DNA from: Apilactobacillus kunkeei DSM 12361 = ATCC 700308
GTDB taxonomy: Bacteria > Bacillota > Bacilli > Lactobacillales > Lactobacillaceae
Direction of reading: 5' to 3'
Assembly (NCBI RefSeq): GCF_001281265.1
Contig: NZ_JXDB01000005.1
Location: 1-64,000, forward strand
DNA length: 64,000 nt
Shown: positions 54,822 through 64,000 of the stretch, in pieces
Layout of the letters: each line of letters begins with the position of its first letter
Position numbering within the stretch: the stretch's first letter is position 1
Position numbers and translations under genes: made by a program
The notes under the pieces: model-generated
The model's database searches: none
The model's input: the letters and a program-made list of their open reading frames with translations, nothing else
Told to the model about the DNA's origin: nothing

Positions 54822-55491
54822 CTGCCTATTGTGCAATAAATCAATGGTATATGACATGTCACTTGATTTTTTATTGAGTTTTAAAAGACTGCCAAAGCGA
54901 TACGTTTGTGCGGAGTGTATGAACCAGTTTGCTCGCATTGATGAAACAAGGATATGTACGTCCTGCGGGCGACAAATGGATAAGTCCGGAATATGTATTG
55001 ATTGTCAGAAATGGCACCAATTAGGGAATCATTTTGTGAATGAATCAATCTTCCAATATAACGATGCAATGAAGGATTTTATGCACCGTTACAAGTTTGT
55101 CGGCGACTACCAGTTACGAATGATTTTTCAAAAAGAGATTAGAAAAAAGATGAGAAAAGATTTGTTGATAGTACCGATTCCAGTTAGTATTGAAACTAAG
55201 ATTAATCGGGGCTTTAACCAAGTCATTGGACTCTTGGGAGATATTGAATATGTTGATGCTCTAATGGTGAAGGAAAAACGCAAGGTGCGGCAGTCTAAGT
55301 TGAACCGTCAACAGCGCATTCACAACAAACAAGTTTTCACAATCAATCCTAAACATGTGTCTGAAATAATCGATCAAAAGATATTATTGGTCGACGATAT
55401 TTATACTACTGGGACCACGATTAGACATGCGGCAAATGTACTGAGATCAAATGGTGCGAAGCAAGTTTTCGGACTAACTTTATGTCGATAA
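54814..55491 (+). CDS. comFC: Competence phosphoribosyltransferase-like protein ComFC
   Basis: A 225-residue protein with several CxxC pairs in its N-terminal part (CLLC, CAEC, CTSC, CIDC, a zinc-ribbon region) and the PRTase motif LLVDDIYTTGTT (near 195). It is needed for DNA uptake, and interacts with ComFA in other species. The Bacillus comFB between them is missing, as in lactobacilli. Start ATG 54814 overlaps comFA. Confidence 0.93.
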   Translation: MDSCLLCNKSMVYDMSLDFLLSFKRLPKRYVCAECMNQFARIDETRICTSCGRQMDKSGICIDCQKWHQLGNHFVNESIFQYNDAMKDFMHRYKFVGDYQLRMIFQKEIRKKMRKDLLIVPIPVSIETKINRGFNQVIGLLGDIEYVDALMVKEKRKVRQSKLNRQQRIHNKQVFTINPKHVSEIIDQKILLVDDIYTTGTTIRHAANVLRSNGAKQVFGLTLCR

Positions 55492-55639
55492 GGGATGTTT
55501 TAAATATAAAGGATATTTTTTTAGAAGAATTAGATAATCTGTTTTTAAAAATGATAATTAAATGTTAGAATAAGAAAGATAGAATTTATATAAAGCGAAT
55601 AAAACATTAAAAACTAATTCACGGAAGGAAAATAAACAA

Positions 55640-58003
55640 ATGGCTAACATTTTAAGAAAATGGGTCGAAAGCGATAAGCGTGAAGTTAAAAGACTTAGCA
55701 AGCTAGCTGATAAGGTTGAAGCATACGCCGATGAAATCAGCCAACTAAGTGATGACGAACTAAAAGCTAAAACCCCAGAATTTCAACAACGTTATCAAGA
55801 TGGGGAAACTCTTGATGACTTACTACCAGAAGCATTTGCAGTTGCCAGAGAAGGTGCTACTCGTGTATTAGGTCTAACTCCTTTCCATGTTCAAATCATG
55901 GGTGGAATTGTGCTACATGAAGGTAACATTTCAGAAATGAAGACCGGTGAAGGTAAGACATTGACTGCCACTATGCCAGTTTACCTAAACGCCTTAGCTG
56001 GTAAGGGTGTTCACGTTATTACTGTTAACGAATACCTATCACAACGTGATGCTGAACAAATGGGTGAACTATACAACTGGTTAGGCCTATCAGTAGGTGT
56101 TAACTTAACTGAAAAGAGCCCAGAAGAAAAACGTGAAGCTTACAATGCTGATATCACTTACTCAACTAACAGTGAAATCGGTTTTGATTACTTACGTGAT
56201 AACATGGTTGTCTACAAAGAAGACATGGTTCAAAGACCATTGAACTTTGCCATCGTCGATGAAGTTGACTCCATCTTAATTGATGAAGCTAGAACTCCAT
56301 TGATCATTTCAGGACAAGCCAAAGGTTCTTCAGAACTATACATGCAAGCTGATCAATTTGCTAAGACTTTAAAGGAAAAAGATGACTTCAAGATTGACTT
56401 GGAATCAAAGACTGTTTCTTTAAATGACCAAGGAATTGAAAAGGCTGAAAAGTACTTCAACTTAAAGAACCTATACGACACTGATAACACGGCATTAACT
56501 CACCACATTGATGAAGCATTGCGTGCGAACTTCATTATGATTAAGGATAAGGATTATGTTGTTTCTGACGACGAAGTACTTATCGTTGATTCATTTACTG
56601 GTCGTATTATGGATGGTCGTCGTTTCTCTGATGGATTACACCAAGCTATCGAAGCTAAAGAAGGAGTAACCATTCAAGAAGAAAGTAAGACAATGGCCAA
56701 CATTACTTACCAAAACTTATTCAGAATGTACAGCAAGCTTGCCGGTATGACTGGTACTGCTAAGACTGAAGCAGACGAATTTAGAGAAATCTATAACATG
56801 GACGTTATCTCCATTCCAACCAACAGACCGGTTGCCAGAGTGGACGAACCTGACTTGTTATACCCAACTCTACAATCAAAATTTGATGCTGTAGTTGATG
56901 AAATCAAAGAATTACACGCCAAGGGTCAACCAATCCTAATTGGTACTGTGGCCGTTGAAACTTCAGAATACATTTCAAAACGTTTAGATGATGCTGGTAT
57001 CAAACACGAAGTGCTAAATGCCAAGAACCATGCTAAAGAAGCTGAAATCGTTGCTAACGCTGGTCAAAAGGGTGCGGTTACTATCGCTACCAACATGGCC
57101 GGTCGTGGTACTGATATTAAATTAGGACCGGGTGTTGTTGAATTAGGTGGACTTGCCGTTATCGGTACTGAAAGACACGAATCAAGACGTATCGATAACC
57201 AATTACGTGGACGTTCAGGACGTCAAGGTGATCCAGGTCTATCCCAATTCTACTTATCACTAGAAGATGACTTAATGCGTCGTTTCGGTTCTGATAAGAT
57301 TAAGAACTTCTTGGAAAGAATGAAGGTTGATGGTGATTCAGCTGTTATCAAGAGTCGTTTAATCACCAAGCAAGTTGAATCAGCACAAAAACGTGTTGAA
57401 GGTAACAACTACGATTCAAGAAAACAAGTTCTACAATACGATGACGTTATGAGACAACAACGTAGCGTTATCTACAACGAAAGATACCAAGTAATCACTG
57501 AAGATAAGTCATTAGACTGGGTTATGAAACCAATGGTTAAGAGAACAATCAATCGTATTGTTAACTTACACACTCAAGGTGACAAGAAGGACTGGGACCT
57601 AAGTACAATCCTAGACTTTGCCATTAGTGCACTTGTTAGTCCTGATATGATTAGTCTATCTGACTTAGAAGATAAATCAGCTGATGAAATCAAGGACTTC
57701 TTGGTTGAATTATCTGAAAAAGTTTATAATGAAAAGAAAGAACAACTATACGACCCAGAACAAATGCTAGAATTTGAAAAGGTTGTTGTATTAAGAGTTG
57801 TTGATTCTCACTGGACTGATCATATTGATGAAATGGATCAATTGAGACAATCAATTGGTTTAAGAGGTTATGGTCAATTGAACCCATTAGTTGAATACCA
57901 ACGTGAAGGTTATCAAATGTTTGAAGAAATGGTCTCAGATATTGATTACGATGCCACAAGATTGTTCATGAAAGCTGAAATCAGACAAAACATCGAAAGA
58001 TAA
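55640..58003 (+). CDS. secA: Protein translocase ATPase SecA
   Basis: The motor of Sec-dependent export. The 787 residues have Walker [25 protein letters not shown], the preprotein cross-linking domain and helical scaffold. It ends at [10 protein letters not shown] and so lacks the C-terminal linker and CxCxSG zinc-finger tail that binds SecB, as is common in Lactobacillaceae. A 148-bp gap separates it from comFC; the hpf/raiA gene usual there is absent. Confidence 0.97.
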   Translation: MANILRKWVESDKREVKRLSKLADKVEAYADEISQLSDDELKAKTPEFQQRYQDGETLDDLLPEAFAVAREGATRVLGLTPFHVQIMGGIVLHEGNISEMKTGEGKTLTATMPVYLNALAGKGVHVITVNEYLSQRDAEQMGELYNWLGLSVGVNLTEKSPEEKREAYNADITYSTNSEIGFDYLRDNMVVYKEDMVQRPLNFAIVDEVDSILIDEARTPLIISGQAKGSSELYMQADQFAKTLKEKDDFKIDLESKTVSLNDQGIEKAEKYFNLKNLYDTDNTALTHHIDEALRANFIMIKDKDYVVSDDEVLIVDSFTGRIMDGRRFSDGLHQAIEAKEGVTIQEESKTMANITYQNLFRMYSKLAGMTGTAKTEADEFREIYNMDVISIPTNRPVARVDEPDLLYPTLQSKFDAVVDEIKELHAKGQPILIGTVAVETSEYISKRLDDAGIKHEVLNAKNHAKEAEIVANAGQKGAVTIATNMAGRGTDIKLGPGVVELGGLAVIGTERHESRRIDNQLRGRSGRQGDPGLSQFYLSLEDDLMRRFGSDKIKNFLERMKVDGDSAVIKSRLITKQVESAQKRVEGNNYDSRKQVLQYDDVMRQQRSVIYNERYQVITEDKSLDWVMKPMVKRTINRIVNLHTQGDKKDWDLSTILDFAISALVSPDMISLSDLEDKSADEIKDFLVELSEKVYNEKKEQLYDPEQMLEFEKVVVLRVVDSHWTDHIDEMDQLRQSIGLRGYGQLNPLVEYQREGYQMFEEMVSDIDYDATRLFMKAEIRQNIER

Positions 58004-58007
58004 TAAT

Positions 58008-58043
58008 AAAGCGAAGATGAACAGAAGTTCACTTCGCTTTTTT
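58008..58043 (+). terminator. Terminator between secA and prfB
   Basis: AAAGCGAAG (58008-58016) and TGAAC pair with GTTCA and CTTCGCTTT (58027-58040) with one bulge, followed by TTT. It lies 17 bases ahead of the prfB start, so prfB may need read-through or internal initiation. Confidence 0.8.
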
Positions 58044-58059
58044 GGTAAGGAGAGTAAGA

Positions 58060-59176
58060 ATGGAACTAGCTGATGCTAAAAATGAAATAAGTCAAATCAA
58101 AAAAGCCATCCAAGGCTTTAGGGGGTCTCTTTGACTTAGATTCCCTTCAAGAAAGCATTGAAATTAATGAAGCCAAGATGGCCGAACCTGGATTCTGGGA
58201 TAATCCAGAAACTGCCCAAAGCTTTATTAATGAAAATAATCGATTAAAGAAAAAATACGATAATTTTAATGAACTAAATGAAGAGGCTGAAGACCTAGAG
58301 GTTAACCTAGAATTAATCGAAGAGGAAAACGATGATTCTATGATGGAAGAATTCGAAGAAACTTTAGCACAAACTAAGTCACATCTTGAAAAGTACAGAT
58401 TAGGGATGCTACTAAATGGTAAGTATGATGCCAACAATGCCATTCTGGAAATTCATCCAGGAGCGGGTGGAACTGAATCACACGATTGGGGCATGATGCT
58501 GTTTAGAATGTATACCAGATGGGCTGATCAAAATGGATTCAAATTAGAAACATTGAACTACCAAGCTGGAGAAGTGGCCGGAATTGATACTGCCACCATC
58601 ATGGTTAGTGGTGAAAATGCCTACGGATACCTAAAATCAGAAAAAGGTGTTCACCGTCTAGTTCGAATTTCACCATTTGATTCTGCCGGACGTCGCCATA
58701 CATCATTTGCTTCTGTCGATGTAATGCCAGAACTAGATGACACTGTCGACATTGAGATTAATCCTGCCGACTTACGAGTTGATGTTTACCGTGCCAGTGG
58801 TGCTGGTGGACAACACGTTAACAAAACATCTTCAGCAGTTCGTATTACTCATGAACCTACCGGGATTGTTGTGGCCAGTCAAGCTCAACGTTCACAACTA
58901 CAAAATAGAGAAACTGCCATGAACATGTTGAAGTCCAAACTTTACGAACTAGAAGAAGAAAAAAAGGAACAGCAAAAGGCACAACTCGAAGGTGAACAAA
59001 AAGAGATTGGTTGGGGGTCGCAAATCAGATCTTATGTTTTCCATCCATATTCAATGGTTAAAGACCATCGAACCAATTATGAAACAGCAAAGGCGCAAGA
59101 TGTTATGGACGGCGACCTAAATCCATTCATTAATGCATACTTGCAATGGAAACTAAGTAAAAGAAATCCAGAATAG
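58060..59176 (+). CDS. prfB: Peptide chain release factor 2 with programmed +1 frameshift
   Basis: RF2 terminates at TGA and TAA. Translation starts at ATG 58060 (AAGGAGAG upstream) and reaches an in-frame TGA at 58132-58134 after 24 codons. The stop is in the classical frameshift site AGGGGGTCTCTTTGAC: an internal SD-like AGGGGG, then CTT-TGA, so ribosomes slip +1 and continue with GAC at 58133. The joined product is 371 residues. It has the SPF tripeptide (in RISPFDS) for stop recognition and the catalytic GGQ (in SGAGGQHVNKTSS). The frameshift autoregulates RF2 levels. The CDS is join(58060..58131,58133..59176). Confidence 0.97.
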
Positions 59177-59186
59177 GGGAATTTAA

Positions 59187-60341
59187 ATGAATAATTTATG
59201 GATGACATTGTTAATATTTATTCAGCCAGTACTATGGTTGGGAATATTAAGAAATTACATTATCTACCGTAAGCGTATCAAACGTGAAAGAAACGACTTT
59301 AACACTTCAATTTCTCCAAACGATTTTGAAATGAAACATTTTTGGCTAAGCTTCATCGTGTTAGGAATTGTCGGAAGCATAATTTCAATGGTACTAGGAA
59401 TTTATCTATCACTTCCTTGGATCATTATCTATGAAGCATTGCTACTAATAAACTTAATTATTATTCCAGGTCAATTCTTTACAGTGTTAAATCTATTAAT
59501 TGCGACAGCTTTGACATTTGTAACGTATAAATTTGACTTGTTTACGTATATTAATACAGAAGGTATCAACACTTCATCTACTTCGCTATCAAATGCATTA
59601 TTGCTGTTAGTGACAGTATTTTTTGTTTCCGCATTGTACATGAAGATGTTCTTAGGAAACTATCAATCACCAAAGATTTTTAAAAACCAACGTGGTAACA
59701 AGGTTGCCGGTTATTTAAACAAGGAATTTGCGGTCCTACCAATTGCCGTATTAATTCCAGGTGATCAAATTCATGCATTGATTAGTTGGTGGCCAGTATT
59801 TTCAATGGGTCAACATCAATTCACAATCTTTATCCTACCGGTATTGATTGGGATTAGATTTACCATTTTCAAATCAATGCCAAAAGAATTTTTCAAAAAG
59901 TTATCTAATCGATTGTTATGGTTAACATGTTTGGGTATTATTCTAGTTGTTGCAACTTATCTACTAAATGGTGTCGATAACATTGAATTGATTTCAATGA
60001 CAGTGATGGCAGTATTATACCTACTAGTTCTAATCAGAACTAAACGTAAAGACAACAAGAAATCTAAGTGGTTTTCAGATGCGGTTAACGGTCTAAGAGT
60101 AATTGCCGTTAGAAGAGACACGCCAGCTGAAAAGATGGGTGTTGAAATGGGTGATTTAATCATTGAGGTTAACAACATTAAAGTAAGTACCGAAGACGAT
60201 TTCTACAAGGCCACTTTGACTTCACCAACATTTTGTCGATTGAAGGTATTGAACCGTCAAGATCGTATCAAGATTATGGAAAGTGCCATTTACAGTGACT
60301 CACCAAATGAACTAGGTGTAGTTGTAATTAAAGAAAAATAA
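59187..60341 (+). CDS. MinJ-like polytopic membrane protein with PDZ domain
   Basis: A 384-residue protein with about eight membrane helices (up to about 285) and a C-terminal cytoplasmic PDZ domain (about 300-384, with VIAVRRDTPAEKMGVEMGDLIIEVNN). This layout and position (a little downstream of secA-prfB) match Bacillus MinJ, the bridge between DivIVA and MinD that positions division. The match is by architecture; sequence identity cannot be judged here. It is 10 bases after prfB. Confidence 0.75.
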   Translation: MNNLWMTLLIFIQPVLWLGILRNYIIYRKRIKRERNDFNTSISPNDFEMKHFWLSFIVLGIVGSIISMVLGIYLSLPWIIIYEALLLINLIIIPGQFFTVLNLLIATALTFVTYKFDLFTYINTEGINTSSTSLSNALLLLVTVFFVSALYMKMFLGNYQSPKIFKNQRGNKVAGYLNKEFAVLPIAVLIPGDQIHALISWWPVFSMGQHQFTIFILPVLIGIRFTIFKSMPKEFFKKLSNRLLWLTCLGIILVVATYLLNGVDNIELISMTVMAVLYLLVLIRTKRKDNKKSKWFSDAVNGLRVIAVRRDTPAEKMGVEMGDLIIEVNNIKVSTEDDFYKATLTSPTFCRLKVLNRQDRIKIMESAIYSDSPNELGVVVIKEK

Positions 60342-60395
60342 CTTAAGATTGATTTAATAAACATTATTTAAAATGTCATTTAATGAGGAGGCTTT

Positions 60396-60677
60396 ATGAT
60401 GACTAAAATTTACCGTTCTCAATCAGATCGATTATTAACAGGATTATTAGGTGGAATTGCCGAATACTTCCATATCAACTCACAACTTTTAAGAATTATA
60501 TTTGTTGTTCTATCTATTATTCCGGGCCATCTAATTGGCGGACTATTGCTTTATGTAATTTGTTTAGTAATTGTTCCGGCTAACCCCAACGTTTATGGTG
60601 GTGGACACACTACTTACAAACAAACTCGACGCAATTTAACTGACGTTGATGAATTTAATGATAAAAATGATAAATAA
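60396..60677 (+). CDS. PspC-domain protein
   Basis: A 93-residue membrane protein with the PspC core (RSQSDRLLTGLLGGIAEYFHI, followed by one or two membrane helices) and a charged tail. PspC domains sense or relay envelope stress; the exact role is unknown in lactobacilli. It is coupled with the next gene as yvlC-yvlD is in Bacillus. GAGGAGG precedes the tandem ATG start. Confidence 0.9.
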   Translation: MMTKIYRSQSDRLLTGLLGGIAEYFHINSQLLRIIFVVLSIIPGHLIGGLLLYVICLVIVPANPNVYGGGHTTYKQTRRNLTDVDEFNDKNDK

Positions 60678-60688
60678 GAGGTGACACC

Positions 60689-61024
60689 ATGAGAGTGTTA
60701 GGCAGAATATTGATTAACACGTTGCTATTTGTTGCGATTGCTGGTTTCTTTCAAGGCAGCTTTTACGTTGCTTCTTTTGAGACTGCGATTGTAGCTGCAA
60801 TTGTTTTAGCGATTCTAAATGCATTGGTAAAACCAGTATTGTTTATCTTATCCTTACCAATCAACTTGGTAACCTTAGGATTATTCAGTATTATCCTGAA
60901 TGGAATTATGTTGGAATTAACATCTTTTGTGGTGGGCAATACTTTCCATTTTGCTTCATTTGGAATGGCAGTGATTGTTGCATTGATTATGTCAATTTGT
61001 AACGTCATATTGTCAGACTACTAA
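60689..61024 (+). CDS. YvlD/phage holin family IV-type membrane protein
   Basis: A 111-residue hydrophobic protein with four predicted helices, matching the YvlD family (often annotated as a phage-type holin) that accompanies PspC proteins. There is no phage context, so a holin function is not implied. It is 11 bases after pspC and 63 before hprK. Confidence 0.85.
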   Translation: MRVLGRILINTLLFVAIAGFFQGSFYVASFETAIVAAIVLAILNALVKPVLFILSLPINLVTLGLFSIILNGIMLELTSFVVGNTFHFASFGMAVIVALIMSICNVILSDY

Positions 61025-61087
61025 AAAATTTTTAAAAACATCTAATAACATGATAAAATTATCTTATAACGAAGTGGAGGAAAGGCT

Positions 61088-62026
61088 ATGGCATACAGTG
61101 TAACGGTCGCAGATCTTGTTGAAAACACCCACCTAGATATTTTCTATGGTGAAGAATACTTAGATCGACCAATTACCACGAGCGATATTTCACGCCCTGG
61201 TTTGGAATTAACAGGATACTTTAACTACTACCCATCAAAGAGAATTCAATTACTGGGTATTACTGAAACATCATATGCTAAAGGAATGGATAGCAATGAA
61301 CTTTTTGATGTAATGAAGAAAATGTGTTTACCAGAAACACCAGCATTTGTTATTTCAACTCAACTAGATCCACCTGATGAATTAATCCGTGCTGCTAAGA
61401 ACCAACACATTCCAGTATTAGGTTCTAAGTTAACAACTTCTCGAGTACTAAGTAACATGACTAACTACTTGGAAGGTAAATTAGCCGAAAGAAAATCTAT
61501 TCATGGTGTGCTAATTGACGTATATGGTTTAGGGGTACTAATGACAGGGGACTCTGGAATTGGTAAGAGTGAAACTGCCTTGGAACTTGTTAAACGTGGT
61601 CACAGATTAATTGCCGATGATCGCGTTGAAGTATACCAACAAGATGAACAAACACTAATTGGCCAAGCACCAATGATTCTAAGACACCTACTAGAAATTA
61701 GAGGAATTGGGATTATCGATGTGATGAACCTATTTGGTGCCGGTGCCGTTCGTTCACAGACTAAGGTTGATTTGATTGTTCACCTTGAAAACTGGTCTGA
61801 TGACACTCCATATGATAGATTAGGTAATGGAGATGAAACCCGTCGTATCTTTGACGTTGACGTGCAAAGAGTAAGCATTCCAGTTAAGACTGGTCGTAAC
61901 TTAGCTATCATTATTGAAGCGGCAGCCATGAACTATCGTGCTAAGAAGATGGGTTATGATGCTACAAAGGTATTTGATGATAACCTAAACAGTTTAATTA
62001 AAGAAAATTCAGGTAACAAAAAATAA
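61088..62026 (+). CDS. hprK: HPr kinase/phosphorylase
   Basis: It phosphorylates HPr on Ser46 in response to glycolytic metabolites and so drives carbon catabolite control in Firmicutes. The 312 residues have Walker A GDSGIGKSE and the HprK signature EIRGIGIIDVMNLFGAGAVR. It leads the block hprK-lgt-gpsA-galU, conserved in lactobacilli. GGAGG precedes ATG 61088. Confidence 0.97.
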   Translation: MAYSVTVADLVENTHLDIFYGEEYLDRPITTSDISRPGLELTGYFNYYPSKRIQLLGITETSYAKGMDSNELFDVMKKMCLPETPAFVISTQLDPPDELIRAAKNQHIPVLGSKLTTSRVLSNMTNYLEGKLAERKSIHGVLIDVYGLGVLMTGDSGIGKSETALELVKRGHRLIADDRVEVYQQDEQTLIGQAPMILRHLLEIRGIGIIDVMNLFGAGAVRSQTKVDLIVHLENWSDDTPYDRLGNGDETRRIFDVDVQRVSIPVKTGRNLAIIIEAAAMNYRAKKMGYDATKVFDDNLNSLIKENSGNKK

Positions 62027-62050
62027 TCCTCTTTTTAGGAAGTGAAAAAA

Positions 62051-62872
62051 ATGTCAATTGCGTTAAATCCAATTGCGTTTAATCTTGGACCTATCTTAGT
62101 TCACTGGTACGGGATTTTTATTGCTACCGCAGTACTAATTGCCGTTTACCTTTCAGTTAAGGAAGGAAGAAAACGCGGGATTCAACCAGATAATATTTAC
62201 GATATGATTCTATGGGCTTTACCAGTGGCAATCATTTGTGCCCGTATTTATTATGTTGTATTTCAATGGTCATACTACAGTCAACATCTAAATGAAATTG
62301 TTAAAATCTGGGATGGGGGAATTGCCATTTATGGTGCCTTGATTGGTGCGTTTGTCGTGGTATTCTTATACTGTAGAAGTAAATTAATCTCAGTTTGGGC
62401 AATGCTTGATGTGATCGCACCAACTGTGATTATGGGCCAAGGAATTGGTAGATGGGGAAACTTCATGAACCAAGAAGCCTTTGGTAAGATTACCAGCTTA
62501 GCGTTCTTGAAGTCGCTACACCTACCCAATTTCATTATTAACCAAATGTTTATTCAAGGATTTTATCGCCAACCAACATTCTTGTATGAATCACTATGGG
62601 ACTTGTTAGGATTTGTTCTATTGATGAATCTTCGTCAAATCCAAGGATTCTTCAAGCGTGGTGAAGTGGTATTATCTTACGTTATTTGGTACTCATTCGG
62701 TCGATTCTTTGTCGAAGGGATGAGAACAGATAGCTTAATGCTATTTGGTGGAATTCGAGTTTCACAATTATTATCGATTATCCTATTCGTGGGAGCAATC
62801 GGATTAATGATTTATCGTCGCAAAAATGATTCTGATTTACCTTACTACCTCGATGGTAGCAAGTTACAATAA
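62051..62872 (+). CDS. lgt: Prolipoprotein diacylglyceryl transferase
   Basis: It attaches diacylglycerol to the lipobox cysteine of prolipoproteins in the membrane. The 273 residues have about seven helices and the Lgt signature GRWGNFMNQEAFG with the catalytic-region residues, plus RQPTFLYES. I chose ATG 62051 over GTG 62042, which lies at the edge of the RBS (AGGAAG). Confidence 0.96.
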   Translation: MSIALNPIAFNLGPILVHWYGIFIATAVLIAVYLSVKEGRKRGIQPDNIYDMILWALPVAIICARIYYVVFQWSYYSQHLNEIVKIWDGGIAIYGALIGAFVVVFLYCRSKLISVWAMLDVIAPTVIMGQGIGRWGNFMNQEAFGKITSLAFLKSLHLPNFIINQMFIQGFYRQPTFLYESLWDLLGFVLLMNLRQIQGFFKRGEVVLSYVIWYSFGRFFVEGMRTDSLMLFGGIRVSQLLSIILFVGAIGLMIYRRKNDSDLPYYLDGSKLQ

Positions 62873-62893
62873 TTTTAAGGAGCTATATTTATT

Positions 62894-63910
62894 ATGGTAG
62901 AAAAAATTGCAGTATTAGGAGCAGGCTCATGGGGAAGCATGCTTGCTAATATTTTAGTTGAAAATGGTAATGAAGTACGTTTATGGTCATACAAACAATC
63001 ACAAGTTGATGAACTAAACAACAAGCACACAAACGAAAAATACATCAAAGATTTTACATATCCCAAAGAACTAGTTGCTTACGCTGATATGAAGGAAGCA
63101 ATTAGAGATGTTGATGATATTTTATTTGTTGTTCCAGCACAAGTTACAAGAAGTACTGCAAAACAAGTAAACGAAATCCTAGAAGAACTAGATATGAAGG
63201 TAAACATTATTCATGGTAGTAAAGGGATTGAACAAAAGACTTACAAACGTATGTCAGAAGTTCTAGCTGATGAAATCGATGAAAGTCATCGTAAATCAAT
63301 CTCAGTTATTTCAGGTCCTAGTCAAGCAGAATCAGTTGCTAAACACGATATTACTTTGGTAACTACTGCTTCAGAAAACATCAAAGATGCTGAACATATT
63401 CAATCATTATTCATTAATGATTACTTCAGAGTTTATACTAATGATGACATCATCGGTGTTGAAATTGGTGCAGCTCTAAAGAACATCATTGCTATTGGTG
63501 CCGGTGCACTTTACGGTCTAGGCTACACTGACAATGCTAAAGCGGCATTGATGACTCGTGGACTTGCCGAAATTTCTCGTTTGGGAACTTCATTCGGTGC
63601 TAACCCATTAACATTCACTGGTCTATCAGGATTCGGTGATGTGATCGTGACTGCAACAAGTAGTGACTCACGTAACTGGCGTGCAGGATATCAACTAGGT
63701 AAGGGAGAGACCTTAGATGATATCGTTAAGAACATGGGAATGGTTATTGAGGGTATCGCAACAGCAGAAGCTGCATACGAACTAGCCAACCAACGTGGCA
63801 TTGACATGCCAATTACTTCAGCAATCTACAAGGTATTACACAAGGAAATTACAATTGATGATGCAATTTCTCAACTAATGCACCGTAAGGGTAGAGCTGA
63901 ATTAGATTAA
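62894..63910 (+). CDS. gpsA: Glycerol-3-phosphate dehydrogenase [NAD(P)+]
   Basis: It makes sn-glycerol 3-phosphate from dihydroxyacetone phosphate for phospholipids and lipoteichoic acid. The 338 residues have the Rossmann GAGSWG (9-14) and the family motifs GPSQAES and GLSGFGDVIVTATSSDSRN with the active-site Lys further upstream (EIGAALKNI). It follows lgt by 21 bases. Confidence 0.96.
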   Translation: MVEKIAVLGAGSWGSMLANILVENGNEVRLWSYKQSQVDELNNKHTNEKYIKDFTYPKELVAYADMKEAIRDVDDILFVVPAQVTRSTAKQVNEILEELDMKVNIIHGSKGIEQKTYKRMSEVLADEIDESHRKSISVISGPSQAESVAKHDITLVTTASENIKDAEHIQSLFINDYFRVYTNDDIIGVEIGAALKNIIAIGAGALYGLGYTDNAKAALMTRGLAEISRLGTSFGANPLTFTGLSGFGDVIVTATSSDSRNWRAGYQLGKGETLDDIVKNMGMVIEGIATAEAAYELANQRGIDMPITSAIYKVLHKEITIDDAISQLMHRKGRAELD

Positions 63911-63954
63911 TATTTAAGAAATAGGAAAATATGATAAAATAGGAGTTTATATTC

Positions 63955-64000
63955 ATGAAGAAAATCAAAAAAGCAATTATCCCAGCAGCAGGTTTAGGAA
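63955..64000 (+). CDS. galU: UTP-glucose-1-phosphate uridylyltransferase (5' part)
   Basis: Only the first 15 codons fall in the window: MKKIKKAIIPAAGLG, the nucleotide-binding N-terminus of GalU, which makes UDP-glucose for glycolipids and polymers. TAGGAG (63940-63945) precedes ATG 63955. The gpsA-galU order is usual in lactobacilli, which supports the call. Confidence 0.85.
   Translation, partial: MKKIKKAIIPAAGLG

Noticed and set aside
60689-61024. Possible prophage remnant suggested by a holin-type protein
   Set aside because: The YvlD family is chromosomal and pairs with PspC genes; there are no other phage genes, integrase or attachment sites nearby.

Overview
The window is a contiguous piece of an AT-rich Firmicutes chromosome, almost certainly from a member of the Lactobacillaceae. 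The evidence is the set of conserved low-GC Gram-positive gene blocks (gltX-cysS-mrnC-rlmB-yacP-sigH-rpmG-secE-nusG-rplKAJL, dnaX-ybaB-recR-yaaL-tmk-darA-holB-yabA-rsmI, tsaB-rimI-tsaD-ABCF-rex-groESL-tagO, comFA-comFC-secA-prfB, hprK-lgt-gpsA-galU), strong AGGAGG-type ribosome binding sites, frequent TTG/GTG starts, a bacterial small-type SRP RNA, PepC, and class Ib nrdHEF. The genus is not fixed by what I can see; a small-genome heterofermentative lactobacillus (for example the Apilactobacillus/Fructilactobacillus area) is a guess.

Layout. 1-265: apparent 3' end of a 5S rRNA, then tRNA-Asn and tRNA-Thr. 290-1974: dtpT peptide transporter. 1989-2358: duplicated promoter block driving tRNA-Tyr and tRNA-Gln. 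2400-4664: proC, a GntR regulator and a convergent TagA-type glycosyltransferase. 4763-7497: NAD salvage operon pncB-nadE plus an unknown helical protein. 7591-11102: tex, sprT-like, thrB. 11121-11486: tRNA-Leu(AAG), tRNA-His and a second identical tRNA-Gln. 11511-16725: LCP cell-wall ligase, EamA transporter, gpmA-like mutase, pepC, rpiA. 16959-25990: dut, radA, PIN-TRAM, gltX, cysS, RNA-processing genes, sigma factor, rpmG, secE. 26040-29165: nusG and the two ribosomal-protein operons with RNA leaders. 29247-35656: mprF and nrdHEF with tandem NrdR boxes. 35699-44202: rsmC-like, tadA, SRP RNA, and the dnaX-to-rsmI replication/repair block ending in an acyl-ACP thioesterase. 44314-52762: t6A tRNA modification genes, ABC-F, rex, groESL, tagO. 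52782-59176: IMPACT protein, comFA/comFC, secA, frameshifted prfB. 59187-64000: MinJ-like protein, PspC, YvlD, hprK, lgt, gpsA and the start of galU.

This is core housekeeping chromosome: there are no insertion sequences, prophage genes, CRISPR arrays or defence islands that I can recognise, and I do not see a wholly new system. The points worth a second look are regulatory and organisational: duplicated tRNA promoters (one placing the predicted start exactly at the mature tRNA-His 5' end), A34 tRNA-Leu alongside tadA, WalR-type direct repeats near two cell-wall polymer genes, paired NrdR boxes, a candidate Rex operator on rex, two look-alike L1 leader sites, no hpf gene between comFC and secA, and an unrecognised protein in the NAD operon. 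Genes work together in translation (tRNAs, aaRSs, ribosomal proteins, RF2, rRNA/tRNA modification), replication and dNTP supply (dnaX, holB, tmk, nrd, dut), and envelope building (tagO, tagA, LCP, mprF, lgt, secA/secE).
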